DNA of 42,380 nt, taken from the NCBI RefSeq assembly GCF_005503445.1, contig NZ_SCOH01000011.1, positions 98,085 through 140,464 on the forward strand, given 5' to 3'. The translations under genes were made by a program, and so were the position numbers. Position 1 is the first letter of the stretch. Each line of letters begins with the position of its first letter. The notes beneath the pieces were generated by a model. It saw only the letters and a list, made by a program, of their open reading frames with translations, did not search any database and was not told the origin of the DNA. Below, in pieces: positions 1 through 10,308 of the stretch. This stretch comes from Chitinivorax sp. B (GTDB lineage Bacteria > Pseudomonadota > Gammaproteobacteria > Burkholderiales > SCOH01).

Positions 1-794
1 ATCATCTTGATCAACTTGGAACCACGGGTACGGCGCAGAATTGCCGGGCGGCCTGCCGTTAATGTCGGCTTATGGACATAGAACTCGTCGGGGTTGACCG
101 CACCTTGAACTACCGTTTCACCCAGGCCATAAGATGCCGTCACGAAGACCACATCATTGAAACCAGATTCGGTGTCGATGGTGAACAACACACCCGATGC
201 GCCCTTGTCGGAGCGAACCATACGCTGTATACCAGCAGACAATGCAACTTCACTGTGGGTAAAGCCTTTGTGCACGCGGTAAGCGATTGCGCGGTCATTG
301 TAGAGCGAAGCAAAGACATGCTTGATGGCAGCCATCACATTTTGCAGGCCATTGATGTTCAGGAAGGTTTCCTGCTGGCCGGCAAATGATGCATCGGGCA
401 AATCTTCTGCTGTTGCCGAGGAGCGAACAGCCACGGAGATTTCTGCGCCGGAATCGGCAACCATCTGGTCGTAAGCAGCCTTGATCTCGGCTTCAAGTTT
501 GGCAGGGAACGGCGTATCGACAATCCACTGACGGACTTGCGTGCCCACCTTAGCCAAGGTGGCAACGTCATCGATATTCAAGGAAGACACGGCTGCTTCA
601 ATACGTTGAGCCAAGCCTTCATGCTGGAGAAAGTCGCGATACGCCTGGGCAGTGGTCGCGAAGCCGCCCGGGACACGGACGCCACTCTCAGCGAGTTGGG
701 AAATCATCTCGCCGAGCGATGCGTTCTTGCCGCCGACCTTGTCCACATCGGTCATGCGCAGCTTTTCGAACCAAATGACGTAATTCTCTGCCAT
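1..794 (-). CDS. ppsA: Phosphoenolpyruvate synthase, N-terminal part (runs off the window)
   Basis: Converts pyruvate plus ATP to phosphoenolpyruvate, AMP and phosphate in the cytoplasm (gluconeogenesis). About 264 residues are visible of a family length near 790. The start [12 protein letters not shown], the segment [12 protein letters not shown] (residues 19-30) and the ATP-grasp signature RSSATAED (124-131) followed by [13 protein letters not shown] are typical of the PEP synthase nucleotide-binding domain. The phosphohistidine and PEP/pyruvate domains lie beyond position 1. The ATG at 794 is preceded by an AGGA ribosome site. It is divergent from ppsR, which encodes its regulator, so the pair confirm each other. 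Identification is secure; only the missing 3' part limits it. Confidence 0.97.
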   Translation of the reverse strand, partial: MAENYVIWFEKLRMTDVDKVGGKNASLGEMISQLAESGVRVPGGFATTAQAYRDFLQHEGLAQRIEAAVSSLNIDDVATLAKVGTQVRQWIVDTPFPAKLEAEIKAAYDQMVADSGAEISVAVRSSATAEDLPDASFAGQQETFLNINGLQNVMAAIKHVFASLYNDRAIAYRVHKGFTHSEVALSAGIQRMVRSDKGASGVLFTIDTESGFNDVVFVTASYGLGETVVQGAVNPDEFYVHKPTLTAGRPAILRRTRGSKLIKM

Positions 795-1154
795 TATCAA
801 ATTCCTGTAATGTGGGGAAATCTGTGAGAGCCGCCGTCGGCATCCGGTCTTACTGCGTTTGCAATCGCCAACACCGCAAGCCCGTATCCGGCGACAGATC
901 CGTAGAGGCCGGATTTTAACTTTTTTATGCCAATTTTGGCAGCATTTGTTGCAACCTTATGGTTACAGCAATTGAATCATTGCTCTAACCATATGCCACC
1001 ACAAGGGTTGCGCGGCTGCCATCACACTTGATGACATCGTACTATTCAATGAGTTAGCTTTACCGTCCCCCTACGGTCTTCACGGACACATCGCACTGGA
1101 CGATATTGATTATTACAATATAAACCACCAACCAACTGAGTATCGGAACACACC
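795..1154. promoter_or_regulatory. ppsA/ppsR divergent intergenic region
   Basis: This 360-bp noncoding stretch separates two divergent genes and must hold both promoters. The half near ppsR is AT-rich. At 1103-1121 there is an inverted repeat with arms ATATTG and CAATAT separated by 7 bases, about 35 bases before the ppsR start, where an operator could lie. I cannot assign a regulator, and no -35/-10 pair is clear enough to call. Confidence 0.4.
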
Positions 1155-1979
1155 ATGCCGCACCGTCGTACTGTTTTTGTTGTTTCAGATCGCACCGGGA
1201 TCACCGCCGAGATGCTCGGCCACAGTTTGCTCAGTCAGTTCGAGGGGCTGGAATTCCGGCGGGTCACCCTGCCATTCATCGATTCACCGGAGAAAGCCCA
1301 ACAGGCTGCCGCCCAGATTCGCGCAGCATCAGAAAACGATCACGAGCGCCCGATTGTATTCAGCAGCATGGTGAACGAAGGCATCCGCAGCATGCTGAAA
1401 CTGGATTGCGCATTGAATCTGGATTTCTTCGAAGCATTCATTGCACCACTGGAGCGGGAGCTGGGCTGCGCTTCCTCGCATACTGTCGGCAAGGCGCACA
1501 GTGTTGCCAACTTCAATGAATATAACGCGCGGATTGAAGCCGTGAATTTCTCGATGGCACACGACGACGGTATCAAACCGCGCGATCTGGCCGAAGCAGA
1601 CATTATTCTGGTTGGGGTTTCCCGGTCAGGCAAAACACCAACCTGCCTGTATATGGCGCTGCAGTTCGGTATCAAGGCAGCCAACTACCCATTGATTCCG
1701 GAAGATCTCGGTGAAATTAAACTACCGGCCGCCTTGGCGCCCTATCGCCACAAGCTGTTTGGCCTGACCATCGCACCTGACCGTTTGGCGCAGATCCGCA
1801 CCGAACGCAAACCCAATAGCAAATACGCCTCCATCGACAACTGCAAATTTGAAACAGCCGAGGTGGAAGCGATCTTCCGGCGGGAGGGCGTACCTTACAT
1901 CAACACCACCAGTAAATCAGTGGAAGAAATCTCCAGCACCATCCTGCATCAGGCCAAGCTGGAACGTAAGGTATTCTGA
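1155..1979 (+). CDS. ppsR: PEP synthase regulatory protein (bifunctional kinase/pyrophosphorylase, DUF299)
   Basis: Members of this family inactivate PEP synthase by ADP-dependent threonine phosphorylation and reactivate it by phosphate-dependent dephosphorylation (pyrophosphate-forming). The 274-residue protein has the family length. The N-terminal [20 protein letters not shown] (residues 7-26) and the P-loop GVSRSGKT (154-161) are diagnostic, and [12 protein letters not shown] near the C-terminus is also characteristic. The start ATG at 1155 is preceded by GGAAC. It is divergent from ppsA, its presumed substrate gene, which is the usual arrangement in beta- and gammaproteobacteria. Confidence 0.96.
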   Translation: MPHRRTVFVVSDRTGITAEMLGHSLLSQFEGLEFRRVTLPFIDSPEKAQQAAAQIRAASENDHERPIVFSSMVNEGIRSMLKLDCALNLDFFEAFIAPLERELGCASSHTVGKAHSVANFNEYNARIEAVNFSMAHDDGIKPRDLAEADIILVGVSRSGKTPTCLYMALQFGIKAANYPLIPEDLGEIKLPAALAPYRHKLFGLTIAPDRLAQIRTERKPNSKYASIDNCKFETAEVEAIFRREGVPYINTTSKSVEEISSTILHQAKLERKVF

Positions 1980-1999
1980 TCCGAGATAGGTAGTATCAC

Positions 2000-2028
2000 G
2001 GCAACGGGACCACATGCATCCCGTTGCC
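2000..2028. terminator. Hairpin between convergent ppsR and the GGDEF gene
   Basis: A perfect 10-bp stem (GGCAACGGGA / TCCCGTTGCC) with a 9-base loop sits in the 57-bp gap between the two convergent stop codons. Position and symmetry suggest a bidirectional terminator. Neither side has a clear T-run, so intrinsic termination is not certain. Confidence 0.5.
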
Positions 2029-2036
2029 ATCAGCAG

Positions 2037-4775
2037 CTAATTCAATGCTGCCGCCACCTCAACCCGATTACGCCCTAGCCGTTTGGCACGATAGAGTGAT
2101 TCATCCGCCAGTTCCAACAACTGACTGACCGAGTCAGCTTTACAAATCGGTATGCCAGCAACCCCAATGCTGACCGTAACCTGAACTGACTGACCATCCT
2201 CAAGTTTGAAGGGGGTTTCGGCAATCAATTTGCACAGAGAGTCTGCCAGCAACCGCGCACTCAGCAGATCCGTCTCAGGCAACAGCAAGGTCAACTCCTC
2301 CCCGCCATAACGCGCTGCCGTATCGCTTTGACGGGTGCGACTTTGTATCAAGTTGGCAACCTGCATCAATACCTGATCGCCACATTGATGACCGTAGCTA
2401 TCATTGATGTTCTTGAAATAATCAACATCGATCATCAACACCGACAATGACACGCCATGACGCATGGCCCGCGCAAACTCCGCATCCAACGTGCTCATCA
2501 AATAGCGTCGGTTATACAAACCCGTCAGCGAATCCATCACCGACATTCTCATCAGCTCGGCATTCGCCCGTTGTAGCGCAACTTCTGCAGCCTTACGCAA
2601 CGCAATGTCCCGCAACACCGCCACCGTCCCGGTCTCACCTTTGAATCGAGCCAAGCCGACGGACAACTCAACCTCGACACGTCGACCCTTCAAGCTGAGC
2701 AAGGTACTTTCGTATACCGATTCTACCGAGCCGCCACTCAATCTCGCCTCGTAACGTTCCTGCAGTTTGATACGCTCATCGGGTGCAACCAGATCCAGCA
2801 TCGGTCGACCGATCAATTGCGACGGCATATCTGCATCCAGCATGTCGGCCATCACCTGATTGACATATATGATCTGCTGCCCCTGCACCACCAGCACACC
2901 GTCGTGAATGTTCTCAACCAACAACGCGTAACGAGACTCTGACTCCTGCAATTCCGTCAATGTACGATTGCGCTCCTCAATTTCCAATGCCAGCTGAGTG
3001 TTGGCTTTCTTCAATGCATCAGTACGTTGTTCGACGATTCGATCCAGATTGTCCTTGGTCTGCCGCAATTCTGCTTCGGCACGTTTGCGAGCTGTAATAT
3101 CCGTTGCGATGCCACCTAACGCGTATGGACGCCCCTTCCCATCGCTCAACAAAAACTTGCTGGTCAGAAAAATACGCGGCTCCACGCCGAGTGTGATGTT
3201 TTCCTCAAACTCACCGGCCGTACGGTTGCTGATCACCGTCTGGTCGTTGCGCTGTAGCTGCAATGTCACAATCGGTGGAAACAAGTCAGCGTCGGTCTTA
3301 TCTAGAATCTGTTGCTCTGTACACTGCAACAACGTTTGCATCGGCTCATTCGCAAGTAGGTATCGTCCTTGCAAATCCTTCAAGTAGATCAATGCCCGAG
3401 CATGGCTGACTATGGCTTTCAGGCGACCTTCACTCTCGCGAAGCGCGGTTTCGGCACGACGCCGTTGTTCAGTCTCATCTCGCAGCACCATGTTCAACGA
3501 TTCCAATTCGGCAATCGAATCACGTAACCGCTGGTTTGCGACTCGCTCCGCCCCGCTGGCGGCTGTCATTTCGGCCACAGTTCGTCCGATTTTCTCCGAC
3601 ATGGCATCGAATGCCTGGGCCAACTGTCGAAATTCCCCACCCATTCGCGCCGGCATGCGGTAGGCATAATTTCCGCCTGCAATCTGGTTGGCACCATCGA
3701 TCAAAGCAGCAATTGGGTGAGTCATGTAACGAATCAACAATAACCCGATCACTACCACAGGCAGCAGAATAGCCAGCACACCCAGCAAGATGACACGCAA
3801 GGCCCTCGCCTGCCCGTCTGCCAGTGCATCGCTCAGTGGCGTGATGGCCGCAACGGCTGCGTCTGCAGGCACCACCATGATCAATCGCCAAGGCATTTTG
3901 TACATGGGATGAAATGCCACATAGCGCGGCTCATTGCGCAACTCGAGTTTCATCACACCCGTATCGCCGGCAGCAATCTTACCCAACAGCTGGTCATAAG
4001 CCTTATTGCTACCAGCCGAGACCAAGGGCAGGACACTGTTTTGTGACGAGACCAGATCAAGTTGATTGCGCCCGACTGGATTGGTAGCGATCAGACGCTT
4101 GCGGGCATCGATCACAAAGGAATAATTACCACTGAAGCCATCATCACGTCCACTGTCGATGGCCAACTGGATCAATGGAATTTCCGCTCCAACAAAACCC
4201 AATACTTTCTTGCCATCCGAAACCGGGGATAACGCCACCACGACCAAACGGTTTCGATTGGCTGTACTGGAAAGCGGTTCTGTCCAGCGCACCTCGCCCA
4301 CCGTTGCCAGCCCCATGGTGGTGGAGAGCAAACGGGATTGCAGCAACTTATCGTTATAGGTTTGCATTCCCGTCAGGCCGACTTCCGAGACATTGCCGGT
4401 CGACGCATCCAGAAAATAGACCCGTCCAGCCCAAGTATCTCGCCCCGCCAAGGCGGAGAGCAAGCCAGACAACGATTCACCAAGCACACCGCCACGTTGC
4501 AGATGACGTGACATGACCTTAGCCCCGTCGCCGGCCACGCTCGCGACACGTTCCAGCTGCGCATCCAACAACTCTGTACGGGTTTTCACTAGGCGTCCGA
4601 TGAAGCCGGTGGCTTGTTCAGCCATCACTTGCTGTACATCGTGCTCCATCTCGATCGATGTTTCAGCCATGACCTGCCACACCAGATAGGCATAGCCACC
4701 TGACAGCCCGATCATGATCAGCGCCAATAGCACCATCAATCGATGCGAAAACCGCGACAATACAGGTAAGCGCAT
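2037..4775 (-). CDS. Membrane diguanylate cyclase, dCache-HAMP-PAS-PAS-GGDEF
   Basis: Predicted to make the second messenger c-di-GMP at the inner membrane in response to a periplasmic ligand. The 912 residues show a membrane span near 13-33, a periplasmic Cache-like sensor to about 325, a second span (VILLGVLAILLPVVVIGLLL), a HAMP domain (about 350-400), two PAS domains (about 455-570 and 620-735) joined by a coiled coil containing RTDALKKANTQLALEIEERN, and a C-terminal GGDEF domain. The active site is GGEE (824-827), which is catalytically competent in this family. An inhibitory-site RxxD motif (RQSD) ends five residues before it, so product feedback is likely. It stands alone, convergent with ppsR. 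The sensed ligand cannot be predicted. Confidence 0.93.
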   Translation of the reverse strand: MRLPVLSRFSHRLMVLLALIMIGLSGGYAYLVWQVMAETSIEMEHDVQQVMAEQATGFIGRLVKTRTELLDAQLERVASVAGDGAKVMSRHLQRGGVLGESLSGLLSALAGRDTWAGRVYFLDASTGNVSEVGLTGMQTYNDKLLQSRLLSTTMGLATVGEVRWTEPLSSTANRNRLVVVALSPVSDGKKVLGFVGAEIPLIQLAIDSGRDDGFSGNYSFVIDARKRLIATNPVGRNQLDLVSSQNSVLPLVSAGSNKAYDQLLGKIAAGDTGVMKLELRNEPRYVAFHPMYKMPWRLIMVVPADAAVAAITPLSDALADGQARALRVILLGVLAILLPVVVIGLLLIRYMTHPIAALIDGANQIAGGNYAYRMPARMGGEFRQLAQAFDAMSEKIGRTVAEMTAASGAERVANQRLRDSIAELESLNMVLRDETEQRRRAETALRESEGRLKAIVSHARALIYLKDLQGRYLLANEPMQTLLQCTEQQILDKTDADLFPPIVTLQLQRNDQTVISNRTAGEFEENITLGVEPRIFLTSKFLLSDGKGRPYALGGIATDITARKRAEAELRQTKDNLDRIVEQRTDALKKANTQLALEIEERNRTLTELQESESRYALLVENIHDGVLVVQGQQIIYVNQVMADMLDADMPSQLIGRPMLDLVAPDERIKLQERYEARLSGGSVESVYESTLLSLKGRRVEVELSVGLARFKGETGTVAVLRDIALRKAAEVALQRANAELMRMSVMDSLTGLYNRRYLMSTLDAEFARAMRHGVSLSVLMIDVDYFKNINDSYGHQCGDQVLMQVANLIQSRTRQSDTAARYGGEELTLLLPETDLLSARLLADSLCKLIAETPFKLEDGQSVQVTVSIGVAGIPICKADSVSQLLELADESLYRAKRLGRNRVEVAAALN

Positions 4776-5216
4776 GATATTCAGGATTTCTCGTCCAACC
4801 GCATCAGTCGCAACATCCTATTCGCATAGCCACATATCGAACGACCACTGTACCCATATCCCAGAAACATGATGCTAACCGAAGCCATTCCCCCTGCCAA
4901 CGGCAGGCTACCGGCTCGTCATTTCATTGTAGGCATGGTTGGCGAAACACCGTAGTGGATCCCAAATTGGATGCCCCTATCTTCATCTCAATCATCCAGA
5001 CTGTTAGCCGCCAGGCTCAGGATTCGGTAAACTTCGTTCTATGTGGTGGCACGATGCAATTCCGCGACAGGCCTTGCCCAACAGCAAAATACGCGGCAAT
5101 ACGCTGTCCGACCTTAGGCAGTCAACGTCAAACACCGACACCCATCACGCGACATGCACAAAAACAGCGCCTAGACTACATAACAACCCGACCTTTTCAG
5201 CACTACAAGGAAACCC
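4776..5216. other. Intergenic region between GGDEF gene and PP2C gene
   Basis: This is a 441-bp stretch between divergent genes. Reading frames inside it are short, low in complexity and lack good ribosome sites, so I see no gene. It presumably carries the promoters for the GGDEF gene (minus) and for the phosphatase (plus). No clear terminator, repeat or RNA structure was recognised. Confidence 0.5.
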
Positions 5217-6080
5217 ATGGCCATTGTCCCACCCGCCACCGCCGTTGCCGTACCCAGATTAGGCAGTGCATTCGGTCTTTCCGACCGTGGGCGCGTACGG
5301 GGGAATAATGAAGACAACTTCCTGATCGATCCCACGCTCTCGCTGTTGGCAATCTGTGATGGCATGGGGGGACACCATGGAGGAGAAATTGCGGCGGAAC
5401 AGACGCTGGAAGAAATTCGAAATTTCCTGATGGCCACCACACAAGGCGTTCCTCTACCAGGCCATGATGCGGTGCTATATGAACCAGATCCAGACGCAAC
5501 CTGGCCCGATCAGACCATGCCGGCCATCGCCACGTTATGGGATGCCGTCGAGTACGCCAATGATCGACTGTATCAACGCAATGTGAACAGCGGCACAGGC
5601 AACCTGTATGGCATGGGCAGTACATTGACCGGCATCTGGCGCATGACCGATGACGGCCCCCTGATGTGCTTTCATGTCGGTGACAGCCGCCTCTATCGAT
5701 TTCGCGATTACGAGCTGACCCGCATTACCAAAGACCACACGTTATACCAACAAGCATTGGATGAAGGCATCGTGGATGCCCTACCCAACCGCAATCTGCT
5801 GTTACAAGCCATCGGCCCCTCACCTAGTGTCAGGCCAGACATCAAAGCTGTCGACACCACCCCAGGTGACGTTTACCTGTTATGCACTGACGGCCTGCAC
5901 GGGCTGGTTCCAGAAATTGAAATTGAACGGTTGTTACGGAACATCTGCTATTTGAGCCTTGAAGAACAATGCAATCAACTGATCGCACTGGCCAACGATT
6001 TTGGTGGAACAGACAATGTAACGGCGGTGCTGATACGTTACGATGACCAAGCCAACAGCGATAAACCCATAGTGGCATGA
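5217..6080 (+). CDS. pppA: PP2C-family Ser/Thr phosphatase of the T6SS threonine-phosphorylation pathway
   Basis: A metal-dependent phosphoprotein phosphatase of 287 residues. All PP2C motifs are present: RGNNEDN (28-34), DGMGGHHGG (48-56), YGMGSTLTG (131-139), HVGDSRLYRF (153-162), TDGLHGL (224-230) and GGTDNVTAVLI (263-273), so the aspartates that bind Mn/Mg are intact. There is no signal peptide or membrane span, so it acts in the cytoplasm. In the Pseudomonas H1-T6SS the equivalent PppA (TagG) removes phosphate from the FHA protein and shuts the apparatus down. Here it is convergent with tagF at 12 bp, matching that cluster except for orientation. AAGGAAACCC precedes the ATG. Confidence 0.94.
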   Translation: MAIVPPATAVAVPRLGSAFGLSDRGRVRGNNEDNFLIDPTLSLLAICDGMGGHHGGEIAAEQTLEEIRNFLMATTQGVPLPGHDAVLYEPDPDATWPDQTMPAIATLWDAVEYANDRLYQRNVNSGTGNLYGMGSTLTGIWRMTDDGPLMCFHVGDSRLYRFRDYELTRITKDHTLYQQALDEGIVDALPNRNLLLQAIGPSPSVRPDIKAVDTTPGDVYLLCTDGLHGLVPEIEIERLLRNICYLSLEEQCNQLIALANDFGGTDNVTAVLIRYDDQANSDKPIVA

Positions 6081-6092
6081 CCCACTGGCACT

Positions 6093-6740
6093 TCAAGCAC
6101 TGTCAGAACGAATCACGTTAGTCAACAAGCCCGAGAAATCTGTGGGTATTGGCAAACCCTGTTGTATACGCACCTGACCGGGAAACTCGCTGGAACCCAA
6201 CGTCCACCACAAGCTGCAGCCATCAAATAAAACCTGGCTGAGTATTGAAGATTGCATCTGCACCAGCGGCATCTGAATCGGACAATTCAAACCGACAGAT
6301 AACGGTCGTGCAGATGTTGCTAAAGCAGATATTCCACCCAGCGCCTCATCAAACATCGACATCGCGAACTCGTTACATAAACTGGACAGCGCCCAATCCT
6401 CCAGCGTGTCAAACCATGGGGATATGCTGTTGAGGTCAAGCCAGGTTTCTGGCAAAGCCGTGGGGGCTGCCAGTGTGAGGGGGAAGTAGCGGCCAACGCG
6501 ATCCACGCTTGGCATCAATACGCCAGCCCAGTTTTGTGGGCCGACAATGCCACGGCCCAGCATAAAACGCCAAATAGGTGCGACCAAGTAGTGGGTCAGC
6601 CACTGCTCACCCAGTTCAGCCTGGCTGGCAGCAAGCGACTGCTGTAACCAGGCATCCCAAGGTTCGATGAATTCGGGTGGCAAGCGGCGACTGATGAAGT
6701 CGCCATGGCTGGGTACCTTGCCATAGAAACCAACACTCAT
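6093..6740 (-). CDS. tagF: T6SS-associated protein TagF (ImpM family)
   Basis: TagF is a cytoplasmic post-translational repressor of T6SS firing in systems with an FHA protein. The 215-residue product begins MSVGFYGKVPSHGDFISRRL, the hallmark of the family, followed by FIEPWDAWLQ and later WAGVLMPSVDRVGRYFPLTLA. I chose the ATG at 6740 because the family starts at that methionine and it lies 10 bp after the tssM stop; an upstream extension would overlap tssM. It is the last gene of the tagH-tssK-tssL-tssM-tagF run and is convergent with the phosphatase gene. Confidence 0.93.
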   Translation of the reverse strand: MSVGFYGKVPSHGDFISRRLPPEFIEPWDAWLQQSLAASQAELGEQWLTHYLVAPIWRFMLGRGIVGPQNWAGVLMPSVDRVGRYFPLTLAAPTALPETWLDLNSISPWFDTLEDWALSSLCNEFAMSMFDEALGGISALATSARPLSVGLNCPIQMPLVQMQSSILSQVLFDGCSLWWTLGSSEFPGQVRIQQGLPIPTDFSGLLTNVIRSDSA

Positions 6741-6750
6741 CGGATAGGTC

Positions 6751-9700
6751 CTATAGCCGATCCAGGCAGCGGAAACGTTCCAGCACATCACGACGGAACG
6801 GGTTGATGACGCTGCTGGCGGTCAGCTCGAACGCTGCCTTCTTGCCCTCCAGATCAAATGTCACCTTGTAACGTTCCGACTGCGTACTGGCTTCCACAGC
6901 GGCTTTGTCAAGCAACCGGAACAAGGCCCAAGGGCCTTCCACCCTTAATGTGCCATTACCCGATGACGGGGAATACTCCACCTTTGCCGCCCCAACGCCT
7001 TTGCCACTGGGCACCTGGAAAGGTGTCGCCGTAGCAATGGCGGCCGAATTGAACGTCATCAGCGTGCCATCAATATCAACCGCCAGTTTGCTCAAAGCCG
7101 GATCAATGCTGAACGGCTTGAGCTGGAACCGGAACGATGGCTGGTTGCCCCCCAGCGCGAAGAAGGTATCGCGGATACGTGCCGCACGCTGGAATTCAGC
7201 CAAGGTATCGCCCGGTATGCCCAACGAATCACTCCCGGTGCCGCGCAGCCGCCATGTCGGGCCGGACATGTCGACATACTGTTGCAGATTTTTCTGGAAG
7301 AAATCATCAATCAAACCACCTGGGGCAAAAACGCGGCCAAAGTCGTCTGGCGTGATTTCCTTGACTTGGCCACGGTTGACCGGATAACGCCCTGCGATGG
7401 CTTGACGGCAGAAGGGCGCGACCTGCGCATTCCACAACGCATTCAGCCGCTCGCGCTCACTGCCTTGTGTCAGGGCACTGCTGGCGCCATCCGCGGCTTG
7501 CAAGATGGATGACAGCGGCGCGGGTTTACCTTCGGCTTCTCGCCTGAGCTTCAGCAGCGCATCACCGGGTGGTGGCGGGCTGCCGGTCTTCTTGGCAGCA
7601 TTGGCAGCATCAAGAAAGGCAGATGCCTCTTTCAGGGTTGCCAGTGACTGATCCAGTTGGGATGGTGCACCAGCCGGGGCGTTGACCATTTTATGCAGGT
7701 CATCGAAATGCACGTCGACGGGATTCATGCTCTCACCCGCCACCGGTGACGCTGCACTGCCGAGCGCCTGGGTGATGGACTTGAATTTGCCTTTGACCTT
7801 GTCCAGCACCGCTGCGTTGAGCGCTTCAACCGGCGCCAGTGTCGTCTCTTTTGAAGCCGCGGTCAGGAACTTGCGCAACGGCGATGACGCCCCCCCCAGC
7901 AGATTCAGCACGCGGGCCGCTTGATCGAGATTGCTGAAGTTCACCACGCTGACATCCGCCAACAGTGCATCCCACTGCTTGATGTAGTCATCGTAGTAAA
8001 GCTGCAACACGGCCACTTTGATACTGTCGATTTGTTTTGGGTCCAGCACCGTTTGCTGATCCAGTATCCAGTTGTCCTTGGCCGCATTGACCAGGGCGGC
8101 ATCCACCGACAGCAACAGCTTTTTGTATCCATCCACGGTATACAAGCCTTGCATAGCCTGGGTCAGCGGCTGGCCACTCTTGCGGGTCAATGCGCTGGCA
8201 GCATCTTTACCAGCGGCCTGACTGATATCGAAAGCAGGCAGATTGTCACTCACCAACTGCGTCTTCAACGAACTGTAGATGCGCTGTTCGGTAGACAGGG
8301 TGGCCAGCACGGTACGAGCCTGTGCAATCAAGGTGGAATCGATCGGTACAGCAGTGCTGGTATCGAGAGATTCAGCCCAGGCTACCACATGCTCGGTGAG
8401 GGTAGCACGCTGAGCCGTGGTGGCCCCCGGCAGGGTTCGCACCCACTCTTTACCCCAATCCGCCACGGTAGTTGGCTCCAGGTGCTTGCGATCCCCCAGC
8501 ATCAGATAAGTGCGCAAACTGCTGTACAGTTGATCGGCACTGACAGCCTCACTTCTGCGCAGGTCGTCCTCGAGACGGCTGACGATTTGCGGCTGCAGGG
8601 CATCACCCAGCAACCGACGATAGGTGGCCATGGTCTGCTCACCCAGTGAATCCCCCTGATACAGGCCAAAGGTCATCGACCACGGTACAGACACATCTCG
8701 CTCGGCATAACCAGTGGGCAGGGCACGGGTTTGATCCAGTAGCGGCAAGACATCCAACAGGCCAGTACGGCCTTGCAACGTTTTGGCAACCTGTTTCAAC
8801 TCGTCTGCTTTGGCAGCCACATCGTGGATCAACCGCTGATTGCGGACATAGCTGGTGATCAGGCCAATCGACAGCAACACCGTGCACAGCACAATACCCC
8901 CAATGCCACCCCATTGCAGATATTTGCGACGTTGTTCCAGTTTCAGATCTGCACCAGCCAGACCTGCTTCGGCAAATACCACCTCGCGTAGCAGGCGGGT
9001 GATGAAGTAACTGCGCCCACTGTTGGCGTTGGCTGGCAAAGCCGTCCTTGGCAAACCAAAAGAGTTGGCCAAGGAACCAATGATACGGTCGATCGGGCTG
9101 CCCGTTTGCGTCGCGCTGGAGAAATACACACCGCGCAACAGCGCGGGCTCTTCATAACGGGTGGCACTGAATACATCGCGTAAGAAACGCTGCGCCGAAT
9201 CGCCCAGCAATGCAAACTGTTGTGGGAAGCCATAAATCAGCGCGCGACGACGCAAGTCGCGTTCCTGCTGCACACGGTCAACCAGACGCGATTGCAACTG
9301 GCGTTCCAGTGCTTTCATCTCGCCCGGCATGGCAGAGAGTGTCTGGTCGATCTGACTGGCATCGACATAAGGAAAGGTCATGCCCCAAACCTGACCACGC
9401 TCATCCTTGCCCAAATTGTCGAAGAACTCGACAAACCCAGCTAGTAAATCGCACTTGGTAACCAATACATAAATCGGAAAACGAATGCCCAGCTTGTCGT
9501 GCAGCTCTTTCACCCGCTCGCGCACCGCGCGGGCATGCAACTGTCGAGCGGCTTCGTCCTGCTGCAGTAGATCCAGCGCGCTGACGGCGATGATCACGCC
9601 ATTGATAGGGCGACGTTTGCGGTGTTTTTTCAGCAAACCGAGAAAACCCTGCCATGCGCCTTGATCGACCGGCGCAAAGCTGTCCTGGGTCACATATCGG

Positions 9701-10266
9701 CCAGCAGTATCCAGCAGCACCGCCTCGTCAGCGAACCACCAGTCACAATTGCGCGTCCCCCCGACCCCACCAATTGGCCCCTTGCCCAATTGATCCGCCA
9801 ACGGAAAACGCAAGCCGGATTCATTCAACGCAGTGGTTTTACCACCCCCCGGTGCGCCAACGATCAAATACCATGGGATATCGTACAGGTAGTGTGCACC
9901 ACGCTTGCCCCCATGGGCCTTGCGCAGGGTATCCAGCGCATCTTGAAAGCGCTTGCCCAATGCCGCCACTTCGCTGGCCGATTCGGCAGCACCTGGCGGT
10001 GGTGGCTGATCCGCTCCAGCCTCGGCAACACCCTGCCGTAATTTGGCTTCTGCCAAGCGGGCAAACAGCCATTTACAACCGAAATATCCTGCCCAAAGCA
10101 GGAACAGAATCAGAATGATCACCCAGCGGGTGGTACTCGATTCAAATGGCTTTTTATCGTTGAATGCCAGCAACGGGCCTTCAAACCAGACCAGCAACGA
10201 CAGCAGCAGAACGCCGATGAAGGCCAGAACGGGCGGTTTGATCAACCAGGAAAACAATTTGCGCAT
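6751..10266 (-). CDS. tssM: T6SS membrane complex protein TssM (IcmF)
   Basis: TssM is the inner-membrane ATPase-like component that spans the periplasm and joins TssL to TssJ. The 1171-residue length is typical. Two N-terminal spans (about 12-34 and 48-69) precede a cytoplasmic NTPase domain with Walker A GAPGGGKT (137-144), DTAGRY (186-191) and the TKCDL specificity motif (270-274). A third span at 453-474 leads to the large periplasmic domain, whose conserved C-terminal region (GPWALFRLLDKA) is complete. The Walker A motif is intact, which is not true of all TssM proteins. It sits between tssL (42 bp) and tagF (10 bp) in one operon. Confidence 0.97.
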   Translation of the reverse strand: MRKLFSWLIKPPVLAFIGVLLLSLLVWFEGPLLAFNDKKPFESSTTRWVIILILFLLWAGYFGCKWLFARLAEAKLRQGVAEAGADQPPPPGAAESASEVAALGKRFQDALDTLRKAHGGKRGAHYLYDIPWYLIVGAPGGGKTTALNESGLRFPLADQLGKGPIGGVGGTRNCDWWFADEAVLLDTAGRYVTQDSFAPVDQGAWQGFLGLLKKHRKRRPINGVIIAVSALDLLQQDEAARQLHARAVRERVKELHDKLGIRFPIYVLVTKCDLLAGFVEFFDNLGKDERGQVWGMTFPYVDASQIDQTLSAMPGEMKALERQLQSRLVDRVQQERDLRRRALIYGFPQQFALLGDSAQRFLRDVFSATRYEEPALLRGVYFSSATQTGSPIDRIIGSLANSFGLPRTALPANANSGRSYFITRLLREVVFAEAGLAGADLKLEQRRKYLQWGGIGGIVLCTVLLSIGLITSYVRNQRLIHDVAAKADELKQVAKTLQGRTGLLDVLPLLDQTRALPTGYAERDVSVPWSMTFGLYQGDSLGEQTMATYRRLLGDALQPQIVSRLEDDLRRSEAVSADQLYSSLRTYLMLGDRKHLEPTTVADWGKEWVRTLPGATTAQRATLTEHVVAWAESLDTSTAVPIDSTLIAQARTVLATLSTEQRIYSSLKTQLVSDNLPAFDISQAAGKDAASALTRKSGQPLTQAMQGLYTVDGYKKLLLSVDAALVNAAKDNWILDQQTVLDPKQIDSIKVAVLQLYYDDYIKQWDALLADVSVVNFSNLDQAARVLNLLGGASSPLRKFLTAASKETTLAPVEALNAAVLDKVKGKFKSITQALGSAASPVAGESMNPVDVHFDDLHKMVNAPAGAPSQLDQSLATLKEASAFLDAANAAKKTGSPPPPGDALLKLRREAEGKPAPLSSILQAADGASSALTQGSERERLNALWNAQVAPFCRQAIAGRYPVNRGQVKEITPDDFGRVFAPGGLIDDFFQKNLQQYVDMSGPTWRLRGTGSDSLGIPGDTLAEFQRAARIRDTFFALGGNQPSFRFQLKPFSIDPALSKLAVDIDGTLMTFNSAAIATATPFQVPSGKGVGAAKVEYSPSSGNGTLRVEGPWALFRLLDKAAVEASTQSERYKVTFDLEGKKAAFELTASSVINPFRRDVLERFRCLDRL

Positions 10267-10308
10267 ACGGTATCCGATTTCCAGTTCAGCGCGATGCGGT
10301 CAGGGCGA

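Noticed and set aside
4955-5308. Plus-strand frame of 117 codons before the PP2C gene
   Set aside because: It overlaps the PP2C start region, lacks a ribosome site and has an unstructured, Thr/His-rich composition.
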